Made by a program: the position numbers and the translations under genes
Assembly: GCF_010983895.1 (NCBI RefSeq)
Contig: NZ_CP048836.1
Span: 3,534,001-3,598,000, forward strand
Length of the DNA: 64,000 nucleotides
From: Nitrogeniibacter mangrovi
GTDB taxonomy: Bacteria > Pseudomonadota > Gammaproteobacteria > Burkholderiales > Rhodocyclaceae
Reading direction: 5' to 3'
Part shown: positions 20,731-29,403 of the stretch, piece by piece
Layout: the number at the start of each line of letters is the position of its first letter
Position numbering within the stretch: the first letter of the stretch is position 1
The notes under the pieces: generated by a model
What the model saw: only the letters and a program-made list of their open reading frames with translations
Databases searched by the model: none
Told to the model about the DNA's origin: nothing

Positions 20731-20804
20731 TGGAGCGGGTGAAGGGAATCGAACCCTCGTCGTAAGCTTGGAAGGCTTCTGCTCTACCATTGAGCTACAC
20801 CCGC
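20731..20804 (-). tRNA. trnG: tRNA-Gly (UCC)
   Basis: The 74-nt gene has acceptor stem GCGGGTG/CACCCGC, anticodon loop CTTCCAA with anticodon TCC, T-loop TTCGATT and encoded CCA. The first anticodon-stem pair is a G-A mismatch, but all other helices are complete and the position between tRNA-Tyr and tRNA-Thr is standard, so it is very likely functional. Confidence 0.95.
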
Positions 20805-20884
20805 GTACAACGCTGCGACCCTTTGTACCGCCCGCCTCGTCAAAGGCTTTTGCCTTCTTCGACGCAGTCAAACCTGCATAAATC

Positions 20885-20969
<85 letters not shown>

Positions 20970-20984
20970 ATCGAGAAGCGCCGC

Positions 20985-21013
20985 ACTATAGCCCTTCGAC
21001 CCGGGCGTGTCAA
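20985..21013 (-). promoter_or_regulatory. strong sigma-70 promoter of the tRNA-tuf-secE operon
   Basis: On the minus strand a perfect TTGACA (21013-21008) is followed after exactly 17 bp by TATAGT (20990-20985) and a very GC-rich discriminator (GCGGCGC). This layout is typical of stable-RNA promoters subject to stringent control. Start of transcription would be near 20978, just before tRNA-Tyr. Confidence 0.85.
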
Positions 21014-21199
21014 ACCCTTTCAAGAAAAAGATGCGCCGTCCGACGCCGTGGCTGAAGGGCCGGGGGCGAATCAGGGTATGCCGGGATTGTTTTGCGCCGC
21101 AGGCCGTCTAAGCTGGTGTGGCACGCGAACCTGTGCGCCGGGCTCACAAGGCCCGGTCGAGCTGCACCGAGAAAAACACGATTTTTTTTGGAGACTCTC

Positions 21200-24100
21200 A
21201 TGGTCACTCCCGCCTCTGTTGCGGCCCCGAAGATCGACTTCACCCTCGACGACAAGTACACCCTGCGCTCCGGCCGCGTCTATCTGACCGGCTATCAGGC
21301 ACTGGTACGTCTGCTGCTGATCCAGCGCGAACGCGATCAGCGCGCCGGCCTCGACACCGCCGGCTTCGTGTCGGGCTACCGGGGCTCTCCCCTCGGGGGT
21401 CTGGACCAGACGCTATGGAAGGCCAAGGCGCACCTGCAAGCCCACGACATCGTGTTCCAGCCGGGCATCAACGAGGATCTGGCGGCCACCGCGGTGTGGG
21501 GCTCGCAGCAGGTCAATCTGTCGCCCGAGGCCCGCGTCGATGGCGTTTTCGCGCTCTGGTACGGCAAGGGGCCGGGTGTCGACCGCAGCGGCGACGCCTT
21601 TCGCCATGGCAACGCAGCGGGCAGTTCGCGCCATGGTGGCGTGCTGGTGGTGGCCGGCGACGACCATGCGGCCAAGTCCTCGACCTTCCCCCACCAGACC
21701 GATCACTTCTTCAAGTCGATGATGATGCCGGTGCTGGCCCCAGCCGGCGTTCAGGAGTACATCGATTTCGGCGTCCACGGCTATGCGCTGTCACGCTATT
21801 CGGGCTGCTGGGTGGCCTTCAAGGCGCTGGCCGACACGGTGGAGACGTCCGCCTCGGTGGACGTGGATCCGGATCGGATCGAGGTCAGGATCCCCACCGA
21901 CTTCGCCCTGCCACCGGACGGGCTCAACATCCGCTGGCCCGATCCGGCCCTGGTGCAGGAGCGGCGCCTGCTCAACTACAAGCTGTACGCGGCGCTGGCC
22001 TACTGCCGCGCCAACCGGCTCAACCGCGTGGTGATCGACTCGCCCTCGCCCCGCCTGGGCATCATCACCAGCGGGAAGAGCCACCTGGACGTGCGCCAGG
22101 CCTTCGACGACCTGGGCATCGACGAGGCGCTCGCCGCCCAGATCGGTATCCGCCTCTACAAGGTGGGCATGGTCTGGCCGCTCGAAGCAGAGGGCGTGCG
22201 CCAGTTCGCCGAAGGCCTCGAGGAGATCCTGGTGGTCGAAGAGAAGCGCCAGCTGCTCGAATACCAGCTCAAGGAAGAGTTGTACAACTGGCGCGAGGAC
22301 GTGCGCCCGCGAGTGGTCGGCAAGTTCGACGAGAAGGGCGAGTGGGCGCTGCTGCCGCATGGCGACGGCACCGTCGATCACGGCGAATGGCTGCTGCCCG
22401 CGGCCGGCGAACTGACCCCGGCGATGATCGCACGCGTGATCGCCGCCCGCGTGGCACGATTCTTCACCTCGGACCGGATCAAGTCCCGGCTGGCTTTTCT
22501 CGAGGCCAAGGAACAGGCACTGGCCGCGCGCAGCCTCGCCATCGACCGGGTTCCGACCTTCTGTTCGGGCTGCCCGCACAACACCTCGACCCATGTGCCC
22601 GAGGGCAGCCGCGCCCTGGCCGGCATCGGCTGCCACTACATGGTCACCTGGATGCCCGAGCGGCGCACCGGCACCTTCACCCAGATGGGTGGCGAAGGCG
22701 TGCCCTGGGTGGGCCAGGCACCGTTCACGAAAGAACGCCACATCTTCGCCAACCTGGGGGACGGCACCTACGCCCACTCCGGCCTGCTCGCCATCCGCCA
22801 GGCCGTCGCCGCCGGCGTGAACATCACCTACAAGATCCTCTACAACGACGCCGTGGCCATGACCGGCGGCCAGCCGGTGGAAGGCCAGCTCTCGGTGCCC
22901 AAGATCGTGCGCCAGCTGCAGGCCGAGGGGGTCGGCCAGATCGTGGTGGTCACCGACGGCACCCCGCGCGCCTACGGCCCGGCCGACCTGCCCCACGTGA
23001 CCCTGCGCCACCGGGACGAGATGGACGCCATCCAGCGCGACCTGCGTGAATGCCCGGGTGTGACCGCACTCATCTATGACCAGACCTGCGCCGCCGAGAA
23101 GCGGCGCCGGCGCAAGCGCGGCGCCTTCCCCGATCCGGCACGACGGGTGTTCATCAACGAAGCGGTCTGCGAGGGTTGCGGCGACTGCGGCGTGCAGAGC
23201 AACTGCATGTCCATCCTGCCGGTGGAGACCGAATTCGGACGCAAACGCCAGATCGACCAGTCGTCCTGCAACAAGGACTATTCCTGCCTCAACGGCTTCT
23301 GCCCGAGCTTCGTCACGATCGAGGGCGGTGCGCTGCGCAAGGGCACCGCCCTCGATGCCGAGCAACCGGGCGCCGCCGACCTGCCCGCGCCGTCGCTGCC
23401 GGACACGGCCACCCCCTACGGCATCATGGTCACCGGCGTCGGCGGCACCGGCGTGGTCACCATCGGCGCGCTCATCGGCATGGGGGCGCACCTGGACGGC
23501 AAGGGCGTGACGGTGCTCGACATGACCGGCCTGGCCCAGAAGGGTGGCTCCGTATTCAGCCACATCCGCCTTGCCGACCACCCGGACGACCTGCACGCGG
23601 TGCGCATCGCCGCCGGTGAAGCCAACGCCGTCATCGGCGGCGACGTGGTGGTCACCGCCAGCACCGAGGCGCTGGCCAAGATGGCCACCGGACGCACTCG
23701 AGCGATCATCAACTGCACCGAGACACCGACCTCCGATTTCACCAAGAACCCCGACTGGCAGTTCCCGCTCGAGAAGATGGAGGCGGCCGTCCGCCAGGCC
23801 ATCGGCGACGAGAACAGCGATTTCCTCGACGCCACCGCGCTGGCCACCCGCCTCATGGGCGACGCCATCTTCACCAACCTGTTCCTGCTCGGCTTCGCCT
23901 GGCAAAAGGGCATGGTGCCGGTCAGTCACGCGGGCCTCATGAAGGCGGTCGAACTCAATGGCGTCGCCGTCGACATGAACAAGCGCGCCTTCCTGTGGGG
24001 CCGACGTGCCGCGCACGACCCCGAGGCCGTACGCCGCATCGCCCATCCCCCCGAGCCGACGCCGCTGCATCCGCCCGGCGTGGACGAGATCGTCGAGCGG

Positions 24101-24739
24101 CGTGCCGCCGCGCTGACCGCCTACCAGGACGCCGCCTACGCCGAACGCTATCGGCGCCTGGTCGCCCGCGTCCGGGCTGCCGAAGCCCCCTTCGGTACCA
24201 CCCGGCTGACCGAGGCCGTGGCGCGAAACTACTTCCGCGTGCTCGCCTACAAGGACGAGTACGAGGTGGCGCGGCTGTTCGCACGGGACGACTTCTGGCA
24301 ACAGCTGCGTGCCACCTTCGAAGGTGACTACACGGTGAACTTTCACCTGGCCCCACCCCTGGTGTCGCGCATGAATCCGGTCACCGGGCGTGTCCCCAAG
24401 CGCAGCTACGGCCCCGGCATGATGCGGGTGTTCCGTCTCCTCGCGCGCTTCAAATGGCTACGCGGCACCCGCTGGGATCCGTTCGGCCGCACCGAGGAGC
24501 GCCGCGCCGAGCGGGCGCTGATCCGCCAGTACGAGGACGACCTCCACGAGGTGCTCGACACCCTCAGCTTCCTGCGCCACAAACAGGCCGTGGCCATCGC
24601 CAGCTGGCCCGAACCGATTCGCGGCTACGGCCATGTGAAGATGGCCAACATGACGCGCGCGCTGGCCGAGCGCGAGCATCTGCTGGCCCGGTGGCGGGCG
24701 CCGACAGACGCGCAGAGCGCCGCGCAGGAAGCCGCCTGA
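21200..24739 (+). CDS. Indolepyruvate:ferredoxin oxidoreductase, fused subunits
   Basis: This enzyme family decarboxylates aryl-pyruvates (from aromatic amino acids) to acyl-CoA with ferredoxin as electron acceptor. The 1179-residue protein fuses what are separate IorA and IorB subunits in archaea: an N-terminal pyrimidine-binding region (about 1-330), a TPP-binding region around residue 520 (GDGTYAHSG), a cysteine cluster around residues 656-700 (CEGCGDCG, later CNKDYSCLNGFC) for Fe-S binding, and a gamma-type domain from about residue 740 (VTGVGGTGVVT). The ATG at 21200 has GGAGA 7 nt upstream. An upstream in-frame start would add residues without family match. The exact substrate is not provable from sequence, but aromatic 2-oxoacids are likely. 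It reads away from the tRNA operon. Confidence 0.92.
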   Translation: MVTPASVAAPKIDFTLDDKYTLRSGRVYLTGYQALVRLLLIQRERDQRAGLDTAGFVSGYRGSPLGGLDQTLWKAKAHLQAHDIVFQPGINEDLAATAVWGSQQVNLSPEARVDGVFALWYGKGPGVDRSGDAFRHGNAAGSSRHGGVLVVAGDDHAAKSSTFPHQTDHFFKSMMMPVLAPAGVQEYIDFGVHGYALSRYSGCWVAFKALADTVETSASVDVDPDRIEVRIPTDFALPPDGLNIRWPDPALVQERRLLNYKLYAALAYCRANRLNRVVIDSPSPRLGIITSGKSHLDVRQAFDDLGIDEALAAQIGIRLYKVGMVWPLEAEGVRQFAEGLEEILVVEEKRQLLEYQLKEELYNWREDVRPRVVGKFDEKGEWALLPHGDGTVDHGEWLLPAAGELTPAMIARVIAARVARFFTSDRIKSRLAFLEAKEQALAARSLAIDRVPTFCSGCPHNTSTHVPEGSRALAGIGCHYMVTWMPERRTGTFTQMGGEGVPWVGQAPFTKERHIFANLGDGTYAHSGLLAIRQAVAAGVNITYKILYNDAVAMTGGQPVEGQLSVPKIVRQLQAEGVGQIVVVTDGTPRAYGPADLPHVTLRHRDEMDAIQRDLRECPGVTALIYDQTCAAEKRRRRKRGAFPDPARRVFINEAVCEGCGDCGVQSNCMSILPVETEFGRKRQIDQSSCNKDYSCLNGFCPSFVTIEGGALRKGTALDAEQPGAADLPAPSLPDTATPYGIMVTGVGGTGVVTIGALIGMGAHLDGKGVTVLDMTGLAQKGGSVFSHIRLADHPDDLHAVRIAAGEANAVIGGDVVVTASTEALAKMATGRTRAIINCTETPTSDFTKNPDWQFPLEKMEAAVRQAIGDENSDFLDATALATRLMGDAIFTNLFLLGFAWQKGMVPVSHAGLMKAVELNGVAVDMNKRAFLWGRRAAHDPEAVRRIAHPPEPTPLHPPGVDEIVERRAAALTAYQDAAYAERYRRLVARVRAAEAPFGTTRLTEAVARNYFRVLAYKDEYEVARLFARDDFWQQLRATFEGDYTVNFHLAPPLVSRMNPVTGRVPKRSYGPGMMRVFRLLARFKWLRGTRWDPFGRTEERRAERALIRQYEDDLHEVLDTLSFLRHKQAVAIASWPEPIRGYGHVKMANMTRALAEREHLLARWRAPTDAQSAAQEAA

Positions 24740-24772
24740 ACCCGGAAAAGCGGCGGATTTCACACCCACTCG

Positions 24773-24798
24773 CGGGCATCGGCGCGGGTCGATGCCCG
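24773..24798 (+). terminator. hairpin after the indolepyruvate oxidoreductase gene
   Basis: A perfect 9-bp stem (24773-24781 with 24790-24798) lies 33 nt after the stop codon, followed by TTAGG only. It may be a weak terminator or a 3'-end stabilising structure. Confidence 0.35.
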
Positions 24799-24823
24799 TT
24801 AGGATGGCGACATCGTCATCCTG

Positions 24824-25648
24824 ATGCGAGCCGCGATCGTGCCCGTGTTGCGTTTGCTGCTGGCCCAGGCGGCCGGCTGGCTGCTGCTGTTCGCCCTGCT
24901 CCGGCTCGGCGCCCCGGTGACCGGCCTTCCGCTGGCGCTCGTCCAGGGCACCCTGGCCGCCGCCGTGGCCCATCTGCTGCGCGCCGAACGCTGGTGGCTG
25001 GCGCTGCACCTGGGCTTCACGCCATTGATCTGGCTCGCGAGCCAACTGGCCATTGCACCGGGCTGGTATCTAGCCGCCTTCGTGGTGCTGGCCGTTTTCT
25101 ACTGGACCAGCTTTCGCTCCCGCGTGCCCCTGTTCCTCAGCAACCGGCGCACCGTGGACGCCCTCGCGGCGCTGCTGCCACGCGACGACGTCCGGCTACT
25201 CGACGCCGGCGCCGGCACCGGCTCGGCGCTGCGCCCGCTCGCGCGCCGCTTTCCCCGCGCCCACCTCACCGGCATCGAAACCGCCCCCGGCCCGTGGCTG
25301 ATCGGGCGCCTGCTGTGTGCCGGCCAGGCGAACCTGCGCTGGCTGCGCGGTGACTTCTGGGCGCACGACTGGGCACCCTACGACGTGGTCTACGTGTTCC
25401 TCTCGCCGGTGCCGATGCCCGAGGTGTGGCGCAAGGCCTGCGCCCAGATGCGCCCGGGCAGCCTGCTGGTGAGCAACAGCTTTGCGATCCCCGGGGTCGA
25501 GCCGGTGCGCACCGTCACCCCGCAACAGACCGGCGGGCGGCCCCTGTACCTCTACGAAATCGGTGCGCCGTGCACTGCCAAAAGCGGCGAAAAGGGAGAA
25601 AAAACCCGGTCACTTCCCGCCACGCCCCCGCGCGCATCGTCACCATAA
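24824..25648 (+). CDS. Membrane-anchored class I SAM-dependent methyltransferase
   Basis: The 274-residue product has a hydrophobic N-terminal half with about three to four membrane segments (residues 8-28, 35-55, 62-76, 78-97), then a Rossmann-fold methyltransferase domain with motif I LLDAGAGTGSALRPL (about residues 125-139) and a later acidic GIET motif. The substrate is unknown; the domain resembles small methyltransferases annotated only by fold. It lies 84 nt after the oxidoreductase gene and 43 nt before a ParA-like gene, all rightward. There is no sign that it belongs to either pathway. A short basic/polar tail follows the catalytic domain. Confidence 0.75.
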   Translation: MRAAIVPVLRLLLAQAAGWLLLFALLRLGAPVTGLPLALVQGTLAAAVAHLLRAERWWLALHLGFTPLIWLASQLAIAPGWYLAAFVVLAVFYWTSFRSRVPLFLSNRRTVDALAALLPRDDVRLLDAGAGTGSALRPLARRFPRAHLTGIETAPGPWLIGRLLCAGQANLRWLRGDFWAHDWAPYDVVYVFLSPVPMPEVWRKACAQMRPGSLLVSNSFAIPGVEPVRTVTPQQTGGRPLYLYEIGAPCTAKSGEKGEKTRSLPATPPRASSP

Positions 25649-25691
25649 TGGTCACCATGCGGCCACACCGCCGCGCACCGGAAACACCCCT

Positions 25692-26408
25692 ATGGCTGAC
25701 ATCATCTGCATCATCGGAAACAAGGGCGGCACCGGCAAGACCTCGCTGTCGCACATGCTCTGCCAGGGCCTGGGCCTGCTCGGCCAGCGCTCTGCCTGCG
25801 TGCTCACCGACACCGCGCGCGAACCGTTGCGGCCCGAAGGGCGGCGCTACGTGACGGCCGACGCCCGCACCCCCGAAGCCCTGGCCAAGGTCGCCGACAA
25901 GCTGCGCGCCCTGGACGGCTGGCTCGGCGTCATCGACGGCGGCGGCAACCGCCCCGAGGTGGACCGCAAGCTCTACGCCCTGGCCGACATCGTGCTGCTG
26001 CCGTTCCGCGAATCCCACGAGGACATCCGCACCGTGCTCGCCGATCTGGAACGCTTTCCGCGCGCCTATGCCCTGCCCTCCCAGTGGCCGACCAACCCTT
26101 GGGCGCGCGAGGCGGCGGACCGAAGCGTCGCCCAGCTGATGGGCGCCTACCGCCACCGCATCCTGCGGCCGGTCAACAGCCTGTCCGCATCCAAACTGCT
26201 GTTGCAGAGCGAGGTCCCGGATCAGCTGCCGACGCAGCTGGCCAACAGCTGCCGGCGGCTGGCGCGCCAGATGCTCGAGGTGCTGGAGATCGAATACGCC
26301 GATGTGATGGACGAGCCCGAATCGGGCACGATGGCGTCGGCGGCGGACAGCGAAGAAGGCCTTGCGCGCACGGACACCCTGGCGGCGCTCGCAGGCGGCA
26401 CCCACTGA
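25692..26408 (+). CDS. ParA/MinD-like P-loop ATPase, solitary
   Basis: The 238-residue protein opens with a deviant Walker A, GNKGGTGKTS (residues 9-18, signature lysine 11 and Walker lysine 16), which defines the ParA/MinD family of dimerising ATPases. The region where a catalytic aspartate normally precedes proline (switch II) reads VIDGGGNR near residue 80, so switch II is atypical. No HTH domain and no parB- or minE-like neighbour is present, so chromosome partition is not indicated. The C-terminus is polar and low in complexity. I selected the ATG at 25692 because the Walker motif then lies at the N-terminus, as in short ParAs. The cargo is unknown. Confidence 0.75.
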   Translation: MADIICIIGNKGGTGKTSLSHMLCQGLGLLGQRSACVLTDTAREPLRPEGRRYVTADARTPEALAKVADKLRALDGWLGVIDGGGNRPEVDRKLYALADIVLLPFRESHEDIRTVLADLERFPRAYALPSQWPTNPWAREAADRSVAQLMGAYRHRILRPVNSLSASKLLLQSEVPDQLPTQLANSCRRLARQMLEVLEIEYADVMDEPESGTMASAADSEEGLARTDTLAALAGGTH

Positions 26409-26424
26409 CGTCCTGATGCATCAT

Positions 26425-26442
26425 CGGGGCGGGGTCGCCCCG
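26425..26442. terminator. short GC hairpin between convergent genes
   Basis: A perfect 7-bp stem (26425-26431 with 26436-26442) lies in the 47-nt gap between the converging ParA-like and response-regulator genes. There is no T tract, so its role as a terminator is tentative. Confidence 0.3.
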
Positions 26443-26455
26443 AGGTCCGTAGCCC

Positions 26456-27085
26456 CTACAGCCGTGCCCCGTGGCGGGTGATGACCAGCACTGCCTGGGC
26501 GCGGTTGGTCACGTTGAGAGCACGGAAGATCGCCGACATGTGCACCTTCACGGTGCCCTCCGACAACCCGAGCAGATCGGCGATTTCACGGTTGGTCTTG
26601 CCCTGGGCCAGCAGCTCCATGACCCGCGTCTGCGCCGTGGTCAGACCGAAACGTTCCTGGATCGGCGCGCCCCCCCGGCGACGGGCACTGCCCGCCTCCT
26701 CCTTGGGCGTGTAGATGCCACCATCGAGCACGATGCGGATCGCATCGAGCAGTTCCTCGCTTGAGCAGGACTTGGGCACGAAACCGGAGGCGCCGGATTT
26801 CATCGCGCGCTGGATCGACGCGCTGTCGTCCAGGGCCGAGACGACGATGGCCGGCAATTCCGGGAAGCGCTTGGCGAGAATCCCGAGCAGCGAAAAACCG
26901 TTCATGTCCGGCAGCATGAGATCGATGACGGCCAGGTCGCGATCCGGATTGCGCTCCAGCTCCTCGAGGGCCTCGTCCGCCGTCTTGACGCCGACGCATT
27001 CGACCTGCTCGTCCAGGCGCTGCAGGGTCTGCGCCATGGCTTCACGCACCAGCACGTGGTCCTCGACCACCAGAATTCTCGTCAC
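26456..27085 (-). CDS. NarL/FixJ-type response regulator
   Basis: This two-component transcription factor has a receiver domain (about residues 2-120) with the acidic pair E8-D9, phospho-acceptor D55 (VIDLMLPD) and conserved lysine (FVPKS), then a LuxR-type HTH (about residues 142-205, LTTAQTRVMELLAQGKTNREIA). I prefer the GTG at 27085 (209 residues): GGAGG lies 7 nt upstream and the receiver begins immediately. The longest frame starts at ATG 27157 and adds a 24-residue Ala/Thr-rich stretch without a good ribosome binding site. It is divergent from the TonB receptor - binding protein - hybrid kinase genes, and the kinase at 30,324 is its likely partner (inference). Confidence 0.88.
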   Translation of the reverse strand: MTRILVVEDHVLVREAMAQTLQRLDEQVECVGVKTADEALEELERNPDRDLAVIDLMLPDMNGFSLLGILAKRFPELPAIVVSALDDSASIQRAMKSGASGFVPKSCSSEELLDAIRIVLDGGIYTPKEEAGSARRRGGAPIQERFGLTTAQTRVMELLAQGKTNREIADLLGLSEGTVKVHMSAIFRALNVTNRAQAVLVITRHGARL

Positions 27086-27368
27086 GACACCGCCTCCGAT
27101 CAATTCGGCGTGCTGCGAAGGGGTGGGTGCAGCAGCTGTCAGATTCATCGCATTCATTCCGAAAGCATAGCACGACAGCCGTTCCGACCGCGTACCACGT
27201 CATCACTCCGATACCGGCATGTACACAGAAACCGAGCATACCTGAGCGCGGCAAAAATGACATCGGAAAAGTCCGCGCCGCGGGGGCGATGAGACACCGG
27301 TCCCGACGCTGGTTTCACGGCGCGATCCGGGCAACAATGCAACGGTTCGAAACCGCTCCGCCGCCCTT

Positions 27369-29390
27369 ATGCGACAACGACTCCTGCCCCATCTCGCGCT
27401 GATCGGCATCGGCTGCGCCGGCCCGGTATTCGCCGCCGCGCCGGTCACCTCGGAACTGGCCCTGTTCGGCGACGTCCCAGTGGTCCTTTCCGCGGCCCGT
27501 CTGATCCAGCCACTCAACGACGCCCCGGGCGCGGTCACCGTGATCGACCGCGACATGATCCGCGCCTCGGGCGCGCGCGATGTGGCCGAACTGCTGCGCT
27601 TCGTGCCCGGCATCCAGATCGGTCGCGCCAACGGCGCCACGCCGCTGACCAGCTATCACGGCCTGTCGGACGACGCCCCCCGACGCATGCTGGTCCGGGT
27701 GGACGGCCGCTCGGCCTATTCGCCCTATTTCGTCAGCGGGATCGAGTGGGCCAAGATCAGCGTGGACATCGACGACATCGAACGCATCGAGGTGTTCCGC
27801 GGCACCAACGCCGCCGCCTACGGCAGCAACGCCTTCCTCGGCGTTGTGAACATCATCACCCGGCCGGCGGCGGAAACGCCGCGCCTGCGCGCCCGCATCA
27901 CCGAAGGGGCGAACGGCCTCCACGAGCGCATGGTGTCGATACGCCAGCGACTCGGGGACGCCACCGCGCGCCTGACCCTCGGTCAGCAACGCGAAGACGG
28001 CCTCGACGGCCTCAACGACAGCTACCGACATCAGCGCGCCGACGCCCGCGTGGACTGGCAGCTCGGTGCCCTGGACACCGTGGAGTTCCATTTCGGCTTC
28101 GTGGACACCCGCGCCGGCAAGGGTGTCGCCGACAGCGTGACCGACCCCGAGCGCACCGTCGACAGCTACACCGGTTTCGGCGAAGTCCGCTGGCGGCGCC
28201 AGCTGAACACCGACGACGAGATCAAGCTCACCTATTTCCACCAGGAGGAACGGGCCGAGGACCCGGGCTTCTTCATCCCCTCCCTGTCGTCCTACCTGGG
28301 CGTGCCATCCGCGGTGCTGCTGGCGGTCTACGGCATTCCCGTCGGCACCTACGTCGATGGTGCCCAGCACACCCGTGCCCTGCGCGACGATCTGGAATTC
28401 GAGCACCTGATCCATCCGGGGCCGGACGACCGCATCGTGTGGGGCGCGGGCCTGCGCAGCGACCGGGTCGCCTCGCAACGCGTCTTCAACACCCGCGACG
28501 ACATCGACATCCGCAACACGCGCCTGTTCGCCAACCTGGAGCATCGCCAGGGCCGCGCCTGGACCTTCAACGCTGGCGCCCTGCTCGAAGACACCGACGC
28601 CGCCGGCCCCCGCTTCTCGCCCCGACTGGCCGCGAACCTGCACCTGACCGACCGCACCACCGCCCGGGCCGCGTGGAGCCGCGGCTACCGCAACCTCACG
28701 CCGTTCGAACGCCGGGCCGACGTGCGCTATGCCGAAGCCCTCGGCGGCGTCGTGCTGTTCCAGTCCTTCCAGCCTTCGGGCGAGTTGCCGCCGGAACGGG
28801 TCACCACGCGGGAACTGGGCCTGCGGCATGAATCGGCCGACCACCAGAGCAACATCGACCTGCGTGTCTATGTCGAACAGATCCGGGACATGATCCGCCG
28901 CGACACCGCCACCAGCAACATCGTCCCCGCTCCGCCGCTGAACCACGACGGCGAGGCACCGAAATACATCGGCGGCGGCGCAGCCGACATTCATGGCACC
29001 GAACTGTCATTTCTATATCGTTCGACACATGACACATGGATCGGGGGGCACTATGCTTACACCCATTTGAAAAGCAACGATCCGCCCGCCGAACTCAGTG
29101 CCCCACACCATGCCTTTGCCTTATTCGCGTCGATCCGGCTGCCTCACGACTGGCAGATGAGTGTCCAGCATGGATTCGTGGGGGGCATGAGCTGGTACGA
29201 CAGCGATCCGGAAGATACGGTCCGCCCCTATCACTACAGCAGTGCCCGCATTGCCAAACGCTGGCGCGCCGGCGTCTCCAGCGCCGAGCTGGCGGTGGGC
29301 ATGGACCGGATCGGGGGCGGCGTCAGCGACTTCCACCAGGATCTCGTCCGCCCGCCCGAGGGCTACGTCACCCTCAGGCTGACCTACTGA
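27369..29390 (+). CDS. TonB-dependent outer-membrane receptor
   Basis: The 673-residue protein has a signal peptide (cleavage near residue 23, after PVFAA), a plug domain (about residues 45-160, with DAPGAVTVIDRDMIRASGA and GSNAFLGVVNIITR signatures) and a C-terminal 22-strand barrel ending in the aromatic residue of VTLRLTY. Such receptors import siderophores, cobalamin, metals or sugars. The ligand is not evident, and no cobalamin riboswitch or Fur box was recognised upstream. The start ATG at 27369 lacks a strong Shine-Dalgarno. It is the first gene of a rightward set with a solitary periplasmic binding protein 13 nt downstream and a hybrid kinase, so it may deliver or sense the ligand of that system. 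Confidence 0.9.
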   Translation: MRQRLLPHLALIGIGCAGPVFAAAPVTSELALFGDVPVVLSAARLIQPLNDAPGAVTVIDRDMIRASGARDVAELLRFVPGIQIGRANGATPLTSYHGLSDDAPRRMLVRVDGRSAYSPYFVSGIEWAKISVDIDDIERIEVFRGTNAAAYGSNAFLGVVNIITRPAAETPRLRARITEGANGLHERMVSIRQRLGDATARLTLGQQREDGLDGLNDSYRHQRADARVDWQLGALDTVEFHFGFVDTRAGKGVADSVTDPERTVDSYTGFGEVRWRRQLNTDDEIKLTYFHQEERAEDPGFFIPSLSSYLGVPSAVLLAVYGIPVGTYVDGAQHTRALRDDLEFEHLIHPGPDDRIVWGAGLRSDRVASQRVFNTRDDIDIRNTRLFANLEHRQGRAWTFNAGALLEDTDAAGPRFSPRLAANLHLTDRTTARAAWSRGYRNLTPFERRADVRYAEALGGVVLFQSFQPSGELPPERVTTRELGLRHESADHQSNIDLRVYVEQIRDMIRRDTATSNIVPAPPLNHDGEAPKYIGGGAADIHGTELSFLYRSTHDTWIGGHYAYTHLKSNDPPAELSAPHHAFALFASIRLPHDWQMSVQHGFVGGMSWYDSDPEDTVRPYHYSSARIAKRWRAGVSSAELAVGMDRIGGGVSDFHQDLVRPPEGYVTLRLTY

Positions 29391-29403
29391 CCCCGCCGCC
29401 CGG

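Noticed and set aside
20731-20804. tRNA-Gly as a pseudogene because of a mismatch in the first anticodon-stem pair.
   Set aside because: All other helices, the anticodon, the T-loop and the encoded CCA are intact and the position in the tRNA cluster is standard.
21791-24346. A minus-strand frame of about 850 codons opposite the indolepyruvate oxidoreductase.
   Set aside because: Shadow frame. The plus-strand gene has TPP and Fe-S motifs, and codon third-position GC supports the plus strand.
27158-27368. A cobalamin riboswitch or Fur box before the TonB-dependent receptor.
   Set aside because: No B12-box-like sequence and no Fur-type inverted repeat were found in the 211-nt region, so the receptor ligand is left open.
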